Below are positions 52,015-62,930 of a stretch of 64,000 bases of DNA, in pieces. Location: assembly GCA_027604185.1 (NCBI GenBank), contig JADGKB010000061.1, positions 1-64,000 on the forward strand. The letters run 5' to 3'. Each line of letters begins with the position of its first letter. Positions within the stretch are counted from its first letter, which is position 1. Source of the stretch: Boothiomyces macroporosus (Eukaryota; Chytridiomycota; Chytridiomycetes; Rhizophydiales; Terramycetaceae). Under the pieces are notes generated by a model that saw only the letters and a list, made by a program, of their open reading frames with translations, was not told the DNA's origin and did not search any database. Made by a program: the position numbers and the translations under genes.

Positions 52015-52624
52015 TTAATTGGCTTGCTTTACATTATCTTTGGAAAACATTCTAGTCAACTACTATTAGAAAAACTTACTCTTCTAAATATTGGACCTTT
52101 TTCTCCTTTTTCAAGGACGACTTTCTTTTCTTTCTTTTCCTTCTTGAACATGTCAAAGAACGACTTTTTCTTCTTGTTACCATCAACTGTGACTTCAGAT
52201 TTGGCTTCGGCAAGTGAAGGAATTGCCTCCTTCTTCACGCTCTCGACACTCCCTACAACGGAAGCAATTACCTTTTCGGCCTCTTGCGCAATTGGTTCTA
52301 AGACTTCTTTGGCTGGTGCGGCTTTTGGTTCTTCAACTACAGGAGCTTTTTCGATAACATCTGGCTTAAGATCTGCTGGTTCTTCTGGTCTGAGAATATT
52401 ATTTTGGTTTCCTTGTTCGTCAGTGACAACTTCGTAATCCTGGCTGACTTTCCATTCCCCATCAACTACAAATTTAAAAACACCTGCCGGGATTTCAGCT
52501 TCAAACACTCCATCTACAGGCACAAGTTCAACGGACTGACTCCAGTTATCGAAATCTCCAGTGACAATTACCTACATTAACCCAAAGGTACTTTTTGAGC
52601 GGTCTCTTTGAAAGTTACTTTCAT
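52015..52624 (-). CDS. CBM48/AMPK-beta-type glycogen-binding domain protein (Crp1/Mdg1-like)
   Basis: 189 residues. Exons 52624-52592, 52571-52080, 52059-52015; two introns of 20 nt. The N-terminal 80 residues form a CBM48 fold: VIVTGDFDNWSQSVELVPVD, VFKFVVDGEWKVSQDYEVV, NQNNIL. The rest is a disordered Glu/Ala/Pro/Lys-rich tail with a basic KKKKSFFDMFKKEKKEKK cluster. Yeast Crp1 and Mdg1 share this design. The strong Lys cluster could bind membrane or nucleic acid. The start is 19 bp from the divergent ATG at 52644. Confidence 0.82.
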
Positions 52625-52643
52625 TAAAATTTAGCAAAAAATT

Positions 52644-52965
52644 ATGGCTGGTGGCGAGAGATCATTTTGGAAAAAGTTTTAGGAGGGGGCCAATTAGAAC
52701 AAGGATTGGTTTCAAGATGAATCATCTCCGCATGAATTTAAGCGGACTTCCATTACAGGAAAGCTTATTAAAACTAGAATTGGTGATTATCAACAAGGAA
52801 AAGCTGCAGATCTATTCTACTACTTTAACAGCGACCTTCAATGTTAGATCACATTCGTTGAGGCGCATTGCCAACCCCCTATGGTACATGCATGGAACAA
52901 TACTTTATATTTCACAGGCTCTGAGATTAAAGAACAAGGCATTGCCCAAGTTGGGCAATCATTAA
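52644..52965 (+). CDS. Unresolved short gene, probably with micro-introns
   Basis: From the ATG at 52644 (MAGGERSFWKK), a 22-nt intron-like stretch at 52675-52696 leads into a frame open to 52965. Two other frames in 52697-53070 also look protein-like (KRTSITGKLIKTRIGDYQQG; MVHAWNNTLYFTGSEI), but I could not join them with consistent phases. It may extend past 52965 into the 3' end of the opposing CNNM gene. No family recognised. Confidence 0.3.
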
Positions 52966-52983
52966 ATATTACAAAACTCTTTA

Positions 52984-54567
52984 CTAGAAATCTTCATCTT
53001 CGGCAACGTTCACCAGGTTTGAACTCTTTCTCCCCGCGTCAGACTGCATGTTCCCCGCTAGCTCTGTAGCATCGTACAGCTTCTTTCTTTTACGCTTCTC
53101 TGAAGACAGTTTACGTTCGTGTATACTGGTGGGCAGTGTCAATTTTTCATAGTATAAGGCAGAGTTCTTGTTTACATGCTGCAGTAACGGTCTGCGCTCC
53201 AAATCTTCGTCAGTTACATCATCAATATTCAAATCTGGGACTTCTAGTGTAGAAGGTGCAACTGTTGAATTTGAAGACTGGATTTTCTTTCTGTGGACTT
53301 TGATTTTGGACTGCATGTCTATATAGACATCTGTCTCATCGATAATCTAAATTAAAGAGATAATACTTCTTCGCCAATAAGTTCTTCAATTACATCTTCC
53401 AATGTAACAATGCCCAGAGTGAGATATGGCCTTTCTTCTGGAGCAGGATTCTTTAGCGTCCATCTTGGACTAGAGGTAACATGGACCTGGCCAATAGCTT
53501 CTTGTCCACTAGCACTACTTGGCTCTACTTCTTGGACTACTAGCGCCATATGAGATGCTCCATTTTCAAAAATATGGAGCATTTCAAATAGGGGTGTATC
53601 TGATCGAACTTTTGGCAATTTACGGAGTTTCAAAGTTGCAATCGGAGTTTCCTCGTCTGGATCATTTAAAACAAGTTGTTTTACAAGCAGTGTTCCTACA
53701 ATTTTGTGTCTGTCAGCTCCAACATACACTGGAACCCTGGAATGGCCGGCCTTTACCATCTAGATTAATATAATTTACTAATTGCAAGGTAGTTCGATCC
53801 AGTTTTTGATTCATTGACAGCATAAACACATCTTGGATCCTTGTCATTACATCTTCCACTGTTTTCGATCTCAAATCTAAAACCGCGCGTAAAATGGATA
53901 CCTCATCCTTTGACAGCGGCCCCTCCTGATCTTCGCCATGTAAAGCAACAAGTTCCTTTAACCCAGCATGCAAATAAACCGTTCCATCTTTATGTCCCAA
54001 AATATAATCCAGCAATGCAGCTATTGGATATGCGATGATATAGAGTGCATAAATCATTCCCTGAACCAACCATGAAAAATATGCTCCAATTTGCAATCCA
54101 TACCTTGAGCAAATAGCTTGCGGTAAAATTCTACATTAGCAACTCTGTACTCTCCGAAAACCACAATCAGCACTGTTGAAGACAAGACTGCTTTCCATCC
54201 AGTGTAATGGATCGTATCAAATAAAATAGGAAGCGTTTCATTCACCACTGTATTTACCAGTAACAGCGTAACTAGCAACAAATGGCCCTTCTTGCGTAAT
54301 GGCTCAATCTTTTCCGCACATTTCTTTTCGAATGGAGTCCCAGACACTTTCAGTATTGCTAGATTTGTTGCGTCAAGGGACATTACTCCAATAGTTAAAC
54401 CTGCGTTAAATTCAATTACCCGCAACCAGGCCACCAATAAGGACTAGTGCAACTATGGCAAACACCAGAGTTAAAAATTCCCATTCTGGAAGCGGTTCTT
54501 CAGGTATTTTTTTTCTTATTGGTGTTGCATATATTATTGCGATAAGGATGTATTGCCGCAGGTCCAT
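52984..54567 (-). CDS. CNNM/Mam3-type membrane protein (DUF21 plus CBS pair)
   Basis: 501 residues. Exons 54567-54420, 54400-54151, 54130-53779, 53759-53367, 53346-52984; introns of 19, 20, 19 and 20 nt. Short hydrophobic N terminus, then the DUF21 domain (about 30-190) with GLTIGVMSLD, LLVTLLLVNTVVNETLP, FGEILPQAICSRYGLQIGA and LDYILGHKDG. Then a CBS pair with RTTLQLMVKAGHSRVPVYVG and LGIVTLEDVIEELIGEEIIDETD, the last part formed by splicing. CNNM proteins transport or sense magnesium; yeast Mam3 affects manganese at the vacuole. The tail is basic and disordered. Confidence 0.92.
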
Positions 54568-54611
54568 ATGAAATTATTTTAACTTTTTTTCATATCTCTC
54601 AGTTGAAAATA

Positions 54612-54691
54612 GGAGCTGCATCTAAACAGAGCCGCTTCCAAACATAAGCCGCTTCCAAACACAGAGCTGCATCTAAACACAGAGCCGCTTC
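54612..54691. repeat. Imperfect short repeats in the CNNM/phosphate permease promoter region
   Basis: AGCTGCATCTAAACA and GCCGCTTCCAAACA alternate about five times with variable joints, in the 287-bp divergent intergenic region. Confidence 0.7.
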
Positions 54692-54854
54692 AAAATATTC
54701 CAAGGAATATCCGCCTATCATAGGCGGTGAGGGTTGTTTGATCAATGTTCTTAAATTTCTGCAATGAGTAATCTGCGAGCATTTGAATTTTGAAATAAAT
54801 CAAGTTGTGCTTGCAGGGAATTCCTTGTAAGTTGGGTTTCATTTTTTGCCAAAA

Positions 54855-56311
54855 ATGAAGGAAACAACAGAGGACAAACTGCTGGCAAACGAACAGGATA
54901 TCGAAAATTTGCATGAAACAAGCAGTTTAAAAGAAGGATTTGATATTCCCACTGTGTTACTCGCTGGAACTGGGTTTATGATTGACGCTTACGATATATT
55001 TGTAATTTCGATATTGCTACCGCTGATTTACCAAACTTATTATCCTTCCGAAACCAGGCCATACATTTCTACATTTGCTTCCGATTATCCTGTGGTTGAC
55101 GGTTTATTAAAGGTATGCACACATGTGGGAAATATCATTGGGCAAATCGGGTTTGGGATTGCCGGAGATGTTTTTGGGAGAAACAAAGTATACGGAATCG
55201 AAATGATGATTGTACTGGTTTCTACAATTGGCTGTACTTTGGCGGCATCTAGTGTTCGAACCTTTTCCATTTTGCCGGTCTTGGGTTTTTGGAGAGTTTT
55301 AATGGGAATAGGTTGGTAAAGCTAACTCTAGGTATGGGAGGAGACTATCCACAATCAGCAACCATCACGGCAGAAAGAGCAGGACCAAAATACAGAGGAA
55401 TGATGGTGTCTGCTGTTTTTTCAATGCAGGGAATTGGAATCTTGCTCGGATCAATAGTTACAATAACAACAATGCTATTCCTTAGAGACGACATCATAAA
55501 GGACTTTTATAACCTTGATTATGTATGGAGAATAGTGCTATTGTTTTCCATAATTCCTTCAGCAATAGTATTATATTTCAGGCTTACCTTAAAAGAATCA
55601 AAAGCATACACTAGAATCAAAAGAGCAGACTCTAATGATACCTGTCACAAAATTATAGATTTTAGAGAATGGATTTCAGATAAAAGGAATTCTATTCGAC
55701 TATTCAGCTGTGCTTATTGTTGGTTTGCACTGGATATTGCATGGTACGGATTGTCTCTTAATCAACCTCTAATATTATCATTAATAGGATTTGGTGGCCA
55801 TGATGGGTATCGATCAGCATTTGATAAATACTATGAATTGGCATTAGGTGGTCTAATTATATCCCTACTTGGAACTGTTCCAGGATACTGGATGACAGTG
55901 GCACTGATAGAGAAAATGGGCCGCAAGTACATTCAATGTTTAGGATTCATTGTAATTGGAACGTGTTTGACTATCTTGGCCTTATTTTGGAATATCATCA
56001 AGGAGAGTGCTGCTCTGTTTGTTCTTGTATTTACTATTTCGCAGTTCTTTTTCAATTTCGGACCAAATGTAACAACATTTGTCATACCCAGTGAACTGTT
56101 TCCAACAAGATTCAGATCCAGATGCCATGGGATATCTGCTGCATCGGGAAAAGTTGGTGCTATAGTTGGTGTAGCATTAGTCAACCCATATTTCGAACAC
56201 TATCCATCCCTAGTGCTTGCTTTGTATGCCCTGATAATGTTTAGTGGGTTTTTTGTTACTTTGTTGCTTCCAGAAACCAAAGGGGAATTCATAGATGAAT
56301 ACGACCAATAA
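54855..56311 (+). CDS. Phosphate:H+ symporter (Pho84-type MFS)
   Basis: 478 residues from the ATG at 54855. Exons 54855-55311 and 55332-56311, with a 20-nt intron with a GTTGGT donor. Twelve membrane segments. PHS-family marks: TGFMIDAYDIFVISILLPLIY (TM1 with the conserved Asp), GFGIAGDVFGRNKVYG (MFS loop 2-3), GIGMGGDYPQSATI created by the splice, WYGLSLNQPLIL, and FGPNVTTFVIPSELFPTRFRS (TM10-11). It lacks the usual long central loop. High-affinity phosphate uptake at the plasma membrane is the likely role. Confidence 0.92.
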
Positions 56312-56391
56312 ATTAATTTATAAGCTTGATTTATTTATATGGACGTAATTTCAATTTGTATAAGCAAGCCTTTCCTTAGAATTAACGATCC

Positions 56392-56894
56392 TTTATAGCT
56401 TTTGTTGAATTTGTTTTGGTTGGTGGTAATTTTCGTTTTGTATTTGGTTCAGTGTTTTTGACATCTTTAGTTTCCTTGATAGAGAGGAATTTGCTGTCTT
56501 GAATGGAACCAATATCTTTCTGTAGATGGTGAATCGCTATCAATTGCTATTGGGGTTTCATCAAGACTGGGTTGATACCTGGATTCAGGAACAGAGGCAT
56601 TTTCCTCAATGTATATGCTAGAAATAGAAGATTCTGATTGGTCGCAATCACTATAACAACCTGCAAAAAGTAAATTTACTCTTTTGTAATTGATTCAAAC
56701 TCCTTGAATTTAAATGCTTCAGAGTCATGCCAAAAATGACATTGACAACTAGAGTTTATAATTCTCACTGACATCGATAATGCACAGCATTTGCTGTAAT
56801 ATATACATTGATAGCTGGTTTCAAATCGAACAGTGGGCTCTCCAATTACACTCCAAACCAGAAAGGTGCAAATTAATAACGCGACTACTGTCAA
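56392..56894 (-). CDS. Putative secreted Cys-containing protein, gene model uncertain
   Basis: A signal-peptide-like start (TVVALLICTFLVWSVIG) is followed by a short Cys domain (YYSKCCALSM, SCQCHFWH), then a Ser/Asp/Thr/Lys-rich tail ending TKTNSTKAIKDR. No in-frame ATG precedes 56894, so the start lies in an unseen exon or is TTG. Staying open requires two unusual introns: about 29 nt near 56660 (which splits as 19+10 GT-AG units) and about 31 nt near 56550. Treat the boundaries as provisional. Confidence 0.4.
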
Positions 56895-57023
56895 ACTTGC
56901 CTAAAACTCATTTAACTGGAAGGTATGTTGATGATCTTGTTTCATCACAAATCAAATCCTGATCCTCTCAATGGCTAAAAACGTTCGTCTTGGCTTGCAA
57001 GGTGGCTGTGGAAAAGCCGTCGC

Positions 57024-57033
57024 CATATATATC
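57024..57033 (+). promoter_or_regulatory. TATA box of chitin deacetylase copy 1
   Basis: CATATATATC, about 34-43 bp upstream of the start codon at 57067. Confidence 0.45.
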
Positions 57034-57066
57034 ACATTTCCACAAAGCATTTTTCCAACTAAATAG

Positions 57067-58017
57067 ATGCTTAGAAATTTCGTTTTCATATATGGAGTGT
57101 TTGGCCAGTTCAAGTTTTCAATGAATTACCCAGACACGCAAGTTGGGACCCCTGTTCCAGTTTCTCCAGCCTTTTCCGCGCAGTACAAATCGGTTCTAGG
57201 AGTTACCACTGGTCCAAAATCCAGTTGGGAGAAGACTGGGTGTATTGGAAAGACGGACTGGGCATTGACCTACGACGACGGCCCTTCTCCAAATACTCCC
57301 ATGGTATTGGCTGAATTAGCAAAGCACAATTACAAGAGCACTTTTTTTGTTGTTGGGTCTCAGGTTAAGAAATATCCTGAAATACTACTTCAAGCATATC
57401 AAGCGGGAATGGAAATTGGTGTACACACTTGGACTCACCCGTTTCTCACCCATTTAACGAATGAGCAAATAGTTTCAGAAATCATGTACACTTTTCATAT
57501 CATTAAAGATGTCCTGGGCATTGATTGCCGATACGTTCGAGCACCCTATGGCGATACAAATGATAGAGTTCGAGGAGTAATACAAGCACTTGGGTTTGTT
57601 TTGATCAGATGGAATAGGGATACAGATGATGCGCTAACCAACGGAAAATCAGTAGTGGCAAAATTTGATGCATTCATGAACCAAACAGTATTTGGAACTA
57701 TTTCACTAGAGCATGATTTAAATTTGTCCACTGCACAACAAACACCCTATGGAATGAACAAACTAGCAAAGAGCCCCTATACCGAAAGAACCATCAGTCA
57801 ATGTACTGGCGAGGCTGCTTATGGAAGAAAAGAGCCTTTTCCATCAAACACTTCTTTATCACAGACCACTGTCAGTGCTCAAACCGCAATTCAAACAAGT
57901 GCATCAAGTATCCCCAGCACCATTAGCTCGCTTCCAAGAGTAAGCACTACAAAGTCAGCTGATAAACGTATGCAATATCCCTTATTTGGTCTAGCCATTT
58001 TACTGTTCACAATATAA
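57067..58017 (+). CDS. Chitin deacetylase (CE4/NodB), GPI-anchored, copy 1
   Basis: 316 residues, intronless. Short signal peptide (MLRNFVFIYGVFG). The CE4 motifs are intact: TYDDGP (68-73, catalytic base and metal Asp), HTWTHP (120-125, metal His pair), RAPYG (158-162), WNRDTDDA and LEHDL (catalytic His). A Ser/Thr-rich stalk (about 250-300) and a terminal hydrophobic run indicate a GPI anchor. It turns wall chitin into chitosan, or modifies exposed chitin. Tandem with copy 2 at 58412. Confidence 0.93.
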   Translation: MLRNFVFIYGVFGQFKFSMNYPDTQVGTPVPVSPAFSAQYKSVLGVTTGPKSSWEKTGCIGKTDWALTYDDGPSPNTPMVLAELAKHNYKSTFFVVGSQVKKYPEILLQAYQAGMEIGVHTWTHPFLTHLTNEQIVSEIMYTFHIIKDVLGIDCRYVRAPYGDTNDRVRGVIQALGFVLIRWNRDTDDALTNGKSVVAKFDAFMNQTVFGTISLEHDLNLSTAQQTPYGMNKLAKSPYTERTISQCTGEAAYGRKEPFPSNTSLSQTTVSAQTAIQTSASSIPSTISSLPRVSTTKSADKRMQYPLFGLAILLFTI

Positions 58018-58411
58018 GAACGTTCTTGATTGTTTCAACAGCATTCTATTTTTTTGAGACTAAACCAGATAATGGCTTCCAAGGCAAACATTGATTAAAA
58101 ACAGCCAAATGGAGTTTGTGTAATGAGGGCTTGCAAAGCAATTTTTACAATCAAATTTCAAAGGAGCAGAAAAGAGATTGCAAAACGAAATCGATAGAAA
58201 CAAGGTAAATATCTACATTAACCACCAGTTCCGTTCAAGTTTAAGCAGTTCCCTTTAATCATTACCTCTATCCTAACAGTTTGGTTGAAAACCCTTTTTT
58301 GGTTCAATCCGCGTGATTTCTTTGACAGAAAACGGTTAGTTGTGCGGCATTGTTACAGTGGCACAGTCACACGGTACATAAATAGAAACCAAAATTAAAA
58401 CCGAAATAGAA

Positions 58412-59410
58412 ATGATTAGACTGATTGTACTTTTTGGTCATGTATTCTGCCAGTTCAAGTTTTCAATGACCTATCCAGACAATGAAGTTGGCAAGCCAGT
58501 TTCACCAAATCCAGCGTTTAATGACCTGTATCAATCTGTGCTGAATATTAAAACTGGTCCTGGTCTTGATTGGGAAAAGTCTTTTTGCAAAGTAAAAACT
58601 GATTGGGCATTGACGTATGATGATGGGCCTTCACAGTACACTCCAGATGTAGTTGAACAGTTGACTAAACGTAATTTCAAGGGCACTTTTTTTGTTGTTG
58701 GTTCACAAGTAAAGAAACACCCTGAAATACTGCTGAAAGCTTACCAAGCAGGGATGGAAATAGGAATCCACACTTGGACACATCCTGTCATGACAACACT
58801 CTCCAACGAACAAATAGTGGCAGAGCTGATGTATACATACCATATCATCAAAGATATAATTGGGGTAGAGTGTCGGTATTTCAGGGCACCTTATGGGACA
58901 ACCGATGGAAGACTGCGTGGTGTTGCACAGGCTCTTGGATTTGTAATGATTAGATGGAACAGGGACACTGGCGATGCAACTACAAATGGACGGTCGCTTA
59001 AACCACAATTTGATGCCTTTATGAAACAACCAATTGTTGGTACCATTTCTCTTGAGCATGATCTGCATTTAGAAACTGCCCAGTTGGCATCGTATGGTAT
59101 GGATAAGCTTAGTAAAAGCCCATACTCTGAAAAGACTGTTAGCGAATGTATAGGAGAACAGCCATACAGAAAAGTTGAAAAGGTTCCTACAACCACCTTA
59201 TTATCAAAGGTTCCTACAACCACCGTATTATCAACTATTTCAATTCAACCCTCTTCTACCTCCATCCCACATCCACTTACATCTGTCACTCCAGCAACAT
59301 TCAGTTCCATTCCAGCTTCATCCATGCACACGCAACCAACTACCAGACCAGCACAATCTAGTTCTACAAAACTTTGTTTTTCTGCCTGGATCCTTTTATT
59401 AATGATTTAA
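58412..59410 (+). CDS. Chitin deacetylase (CE4/NodB), GPI-anchored, copy 2
   Basis: 332 residues, intronless. Co-linear with copy 1: TYDDGP at the same positions (68-73), HTWTHP, RAPYG, WNRDTGDA (Gly where copy 1 has Asp) and LEHDL. The Ser/Thr/Pro stalk is longer and holds short repeats (KVPTTTLLS, KVPTTTVLS). A C-terminal hydrophobic run gives a GPI signal. A TATA-like TACATAAATAG at 58375-58385 is well placed. Loss of identity in the stalk but not in the catalytic core suggests both copies are active. Confidence 0.93.
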   Translation: MIRLIVLFGHVFCQFKFSMTYPDNEVGKPVSPNPAFNDLYQSVLNIKTGPGLDWEKSFCKVKTDWALTYDDGPSQYTPDVVEQLTKRNFKGTFFVVGSQVKKHPEILLKAYQAGMEIGIHTWTHPVMTTLSNEQIVAELMYTYHIIKDIIGVECRYFRAPYGTTDGRLRGVAQALGFVMIRWNRDTGDATTNGRSLKPQFDAFMKQPIVGTISLEHDLHLETAQLASYGMDKLSKSPYSEKTVSECIGEQPYRKVEKVPTTTLLSKVPTTTVLSTISIQPSSTSIPHPLTSVTPATFSSIPASSMHTQPTTRPAQSSSTKLCFSAWILLLMI

Positions 59411-59418
59411 ATAAACAA

Positions 59419-59955
59419 CTACATTTCCCCACACTCAGAAATAATAATTGGAAGCTTTGGCTGGTTATTAGCACCTTGAGTAGGTACGTTTTCAATCTTG
59501 CGCAAAGTAAGAAGCCCATCAACCACTCTTCCAAACACCACATGCTTGCCATCTAGAAACTCGCTCTTTTGACAAGTAATAAAGAACTGACATCCGTTAG
59601 TATTAGGACCAGTATTAGCCATTGACAGCAACCCAGCACTCGAATGCTTCAAATCAAAATTTTCATCATCAAACTTGTCCCCATAGATTGACTTGCATCC
59701 AGTCCCATCGTTATTAATAAAATCACCGCCTCGTTAGAACCAACTACCTTGAACCATAAAATCCTTGATCACTCTGTGAAAATGGCATCCCTTGTATCCC
59801 TGCGGCAATCCTTTCACTCTATATTCCCCGGTACACAATTGCCGAAAGTTCTCTGCTGTCTTGGGGACGATATTACTAAACAGCTCCATCTTTATCCTTC
59901 CAGCTGGTTGTCCGCCAATAGTGATATCAAAAAATACAATTGGGAGATCAGCCAT
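59419..59955 (-). CDS. PPIH: Cyclophilin H (U4/U6 snRNP peptidyl-prolyl isomerase)
   Basis: 172 residues. Exons 59955-59748 and 59729-59419; the 18-nt intron is the shortest I found. Motifs [15 protein letters not shown] (splice within QGGDF), [33 protein letters not shown], ending ISECGEM, all specific to cyclophilin H rather than CypA. It acts in the spliceosomal U4/U6.U5 particle with Prp4/Prp3. Its start codon lies 4 bp from the divergent RIB7 start. Confidence 0.94.
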
Positions 59956-59959
59956 TTTT

Positions 59960-60601
59960 ATGGAATTTTTAGAGAAAAAGGAAATCGGGAGAACAAGAGT
60001 AACATTGACTTTTGCTCAGTCTATCGACGGATATATTTCTAAACCTAATACGCAGATTATTCTGTCCTGTCCAGAATCAATGCGTGTCACTCATACCATT
60101 AGGAATAATTCTGATGGGATACTTGTGGGTTCAAATACGGTACTGACAGATAAACCTTCGCTTACTACGAGGTACGTTGAGAACCCTACCAACCCCACTC
60201 CAATCATCCTAGACACTAAACTAAAATGTCCGCCAATGTTCCTGGATCGTTCGCCAATTATTTTCACCAGCACAGAATACGACAATGCCAAATTAGACAG
60301 AAAAAAGGAATTGGGGCACGCAAGGGTATTTGAAATACCCTCAACAGATGGCGGTCTTGATTTGCAAGTCATTTTAAAGAAATTGTATGAATTGGGGATA
60401 AAGAGACTCATGGTTGAGGGTGGTGCTACAGTGATATCAAACTTTTTAAAGTATGATTTGTATGACTCGCTTATTATTACAATCTGCCCTACACTAATGA
60501 ATGGAGGCGTAAAATATGTCAATAATAGTGATCAAGTGCTGCTGAATGGTAAATGGCAAACAGTAGGGAAAGACATGATATTCTACTATCATAAAGAATA
60601 A
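59960..60601 (+). CDS. RIB7: 2,5-diamino-6-ribosylamino-pyrimidinone 5'-phosphate reductase
   Basis: 213 residues, intronless. Motifs of the RibD-C/Rib7 fold: [71 protein letters not shown] and [10 protein letters not shown]. It catalyses the NADPH-dependent side-chain reduction in fungal riboflavin synthesis. The stand-alone fungal enzyme is about this length. It starts 4 bp from divergent PPIH and ends 11 bp from convergent PRMT1. Confidence 0.93.
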   Translation: MEFLEKKEIGRTRVTLTFAQSIDGYISKPNTQIILSCPESMRVTHTIRNNSDGILVGSNTVLTDKPSLTTRYVENPTNPTPIILDTKLKCPPMFLDRSPIIFTSTEYDNAKLDRKKELGHARVFEIPSTDGGLDLQVILKKLYELGIKRLMVEGGATVISNFLKYDLYDSLIITICPTLMNGGVKYVNNSDQVLLNGKWQTVGKDMIFYYHKE

Positions 60602-60612
60602 ACGATTTATAT

Positions 60613-61681
<1,069 letters not shown>

Positions 61682-61861
61682 TTAGACCGTGATTGGAAAT
61701 AGTTAACTTTGTATACTGAGTTTGGGTGTATTTCACGCGGCATTACAGGTGATGGAAACATTTAATCCGCCATTGCGAAGAGCTCTCGCTAATGATCAGA
61801 TTAGCTGTATTAAATACAGAAACCAAATAGTTTAAATGATCAAGAGTTAATTTTTGCGAAA

Positions 61862-62320
61862 ATGAATCTGTTTCAACAAAAGCACTTGGAAAAAGAACAG
61901 CAGAAATTAGGTCAAAATTCACTAACGTAGGTATCTATTCATTTACGCATAGGTAATGCGAAGCTAACTATCTGGTTTCTTTTGTTAATTTCCAGGTATG
62001 CTCCAACTAACCAGATTACCTCCAAAAATCAATGGAAAAGAATTCCTTAAAATTCACAAAGGACTTGAACCAGCAGCATACTAAAGAGTATTTCTAAACT
62101 AAACAGAATCAAAGTGTTGTTTGATCTTGAAAAGCAAATTGAGAAAGAGTCTCTTGCGTTGTTTGATCAGTTGCAGGAATACAAGGAAAATACGAGGAAA
62201 TATCTCAAGTTGAAACAGGAATTGAATAGCAAAATCAAAGAGTTTGGGGATTTACAGAATATTCAGAGTGTGATTGAACGGGATCTGTTGGAAGCTACAT
62301 TAGTGATGAAGAAATTGTAA
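61862..62320 (+). CDS. Small coiled-coil protein with a composite intron
   Basis: 111 residues. Exons 61862-61910, 62015-62087, 62107-62320. Intron 2 is an ordinary 19 nt; intron 1 spans 104 nt and consists of abutting GT...AG units. The product is charged and almost all helix (FDLEKQIEKESLALFDQLQ, YLKLKQELNSKIKEF). No family is recognised; it could be a subunit of a tethering, kinetochore or ciliary complex. Reading frames between the abutting units hit stops, so the whole block must be removed. Confidence 0.6.
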
Positions 62321-62930
62321 TATAATTTAAAACTTGAAGTTATTCTTGTTTCTGGAGCTGTTACCAGTGAGATTTATCTGTTTTCAATTCATGAGAATTT
62401 TCATATGATGAAATGACAGGTGTTCAATAAATGTTCAACTAGAATGGAAGGAGGGGTGTGAAGCCCAACCTTTCGTGTGGTCAACATGCTGGAAATGGTC
62501 ACGTTTTGCATGGTGATGACAGTTCCGCATAGATACGAGATTACTTTATCAAACGGGAAATATTATACCACGCAACTACGGTCTTTTGGAACCGATTCAA
62601 GCGGAAATTCTCATTGGTAAATATTAATTAGATTTTTGTACCGTGCACTGCGGATATTGTGAACGTACAAAAAAGGCGAGTGAAACACCCAACTAAAGTG
62701 GGCGTCGAGTGGGCCTTGAAACACCAAAGCACACGAAAAATGGAATATTATGCATTGTACGAGCAGTTAAAGAGCATCAGCAGGGAAATCATTTCCCTCA
62801 CGAGATTCTGTGCCATCCAAGGGAAAAATCTATTCAATCGTCCTTATTCGCACAAATCAAAAAGATTATTTTGCAACTCGGGGCATTAATTCAGGAACTT
62901 TTGAAACCGCAGAATTTTCTTTCAAAATTA
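62321..62930 (+). other. Unresolved 600-bp stretch upstream of the GPCR gene
   Basis: A 44-codon frame with a hydrophobic start (MLEMVTFCMVMTV, 62486-62620) and later open frames in all three plus-strand phases to 62930 look partly protein-like, but I could not connect them with consistent intron phases. They may be 5' exons encoding an extracellular domain of the GPCR, or a separate small gene. Confidence 0.25.

Noticed and set aside
52881..53069. Plus-strand frame overlapping the 3' end of the CNNM gene
   Set aside because: Could not be joined in phase to the short gene at 52644; it may be real coding sequence, but the structure is unresolved, so it is not listed separately.
62621..62635. 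A 15-nt intron GTAAATATTAATTAG near 62618
   Set aside because: Splicing it creates an immediate TGA, and 15 nt is below the smallest supported intron (18 nt).
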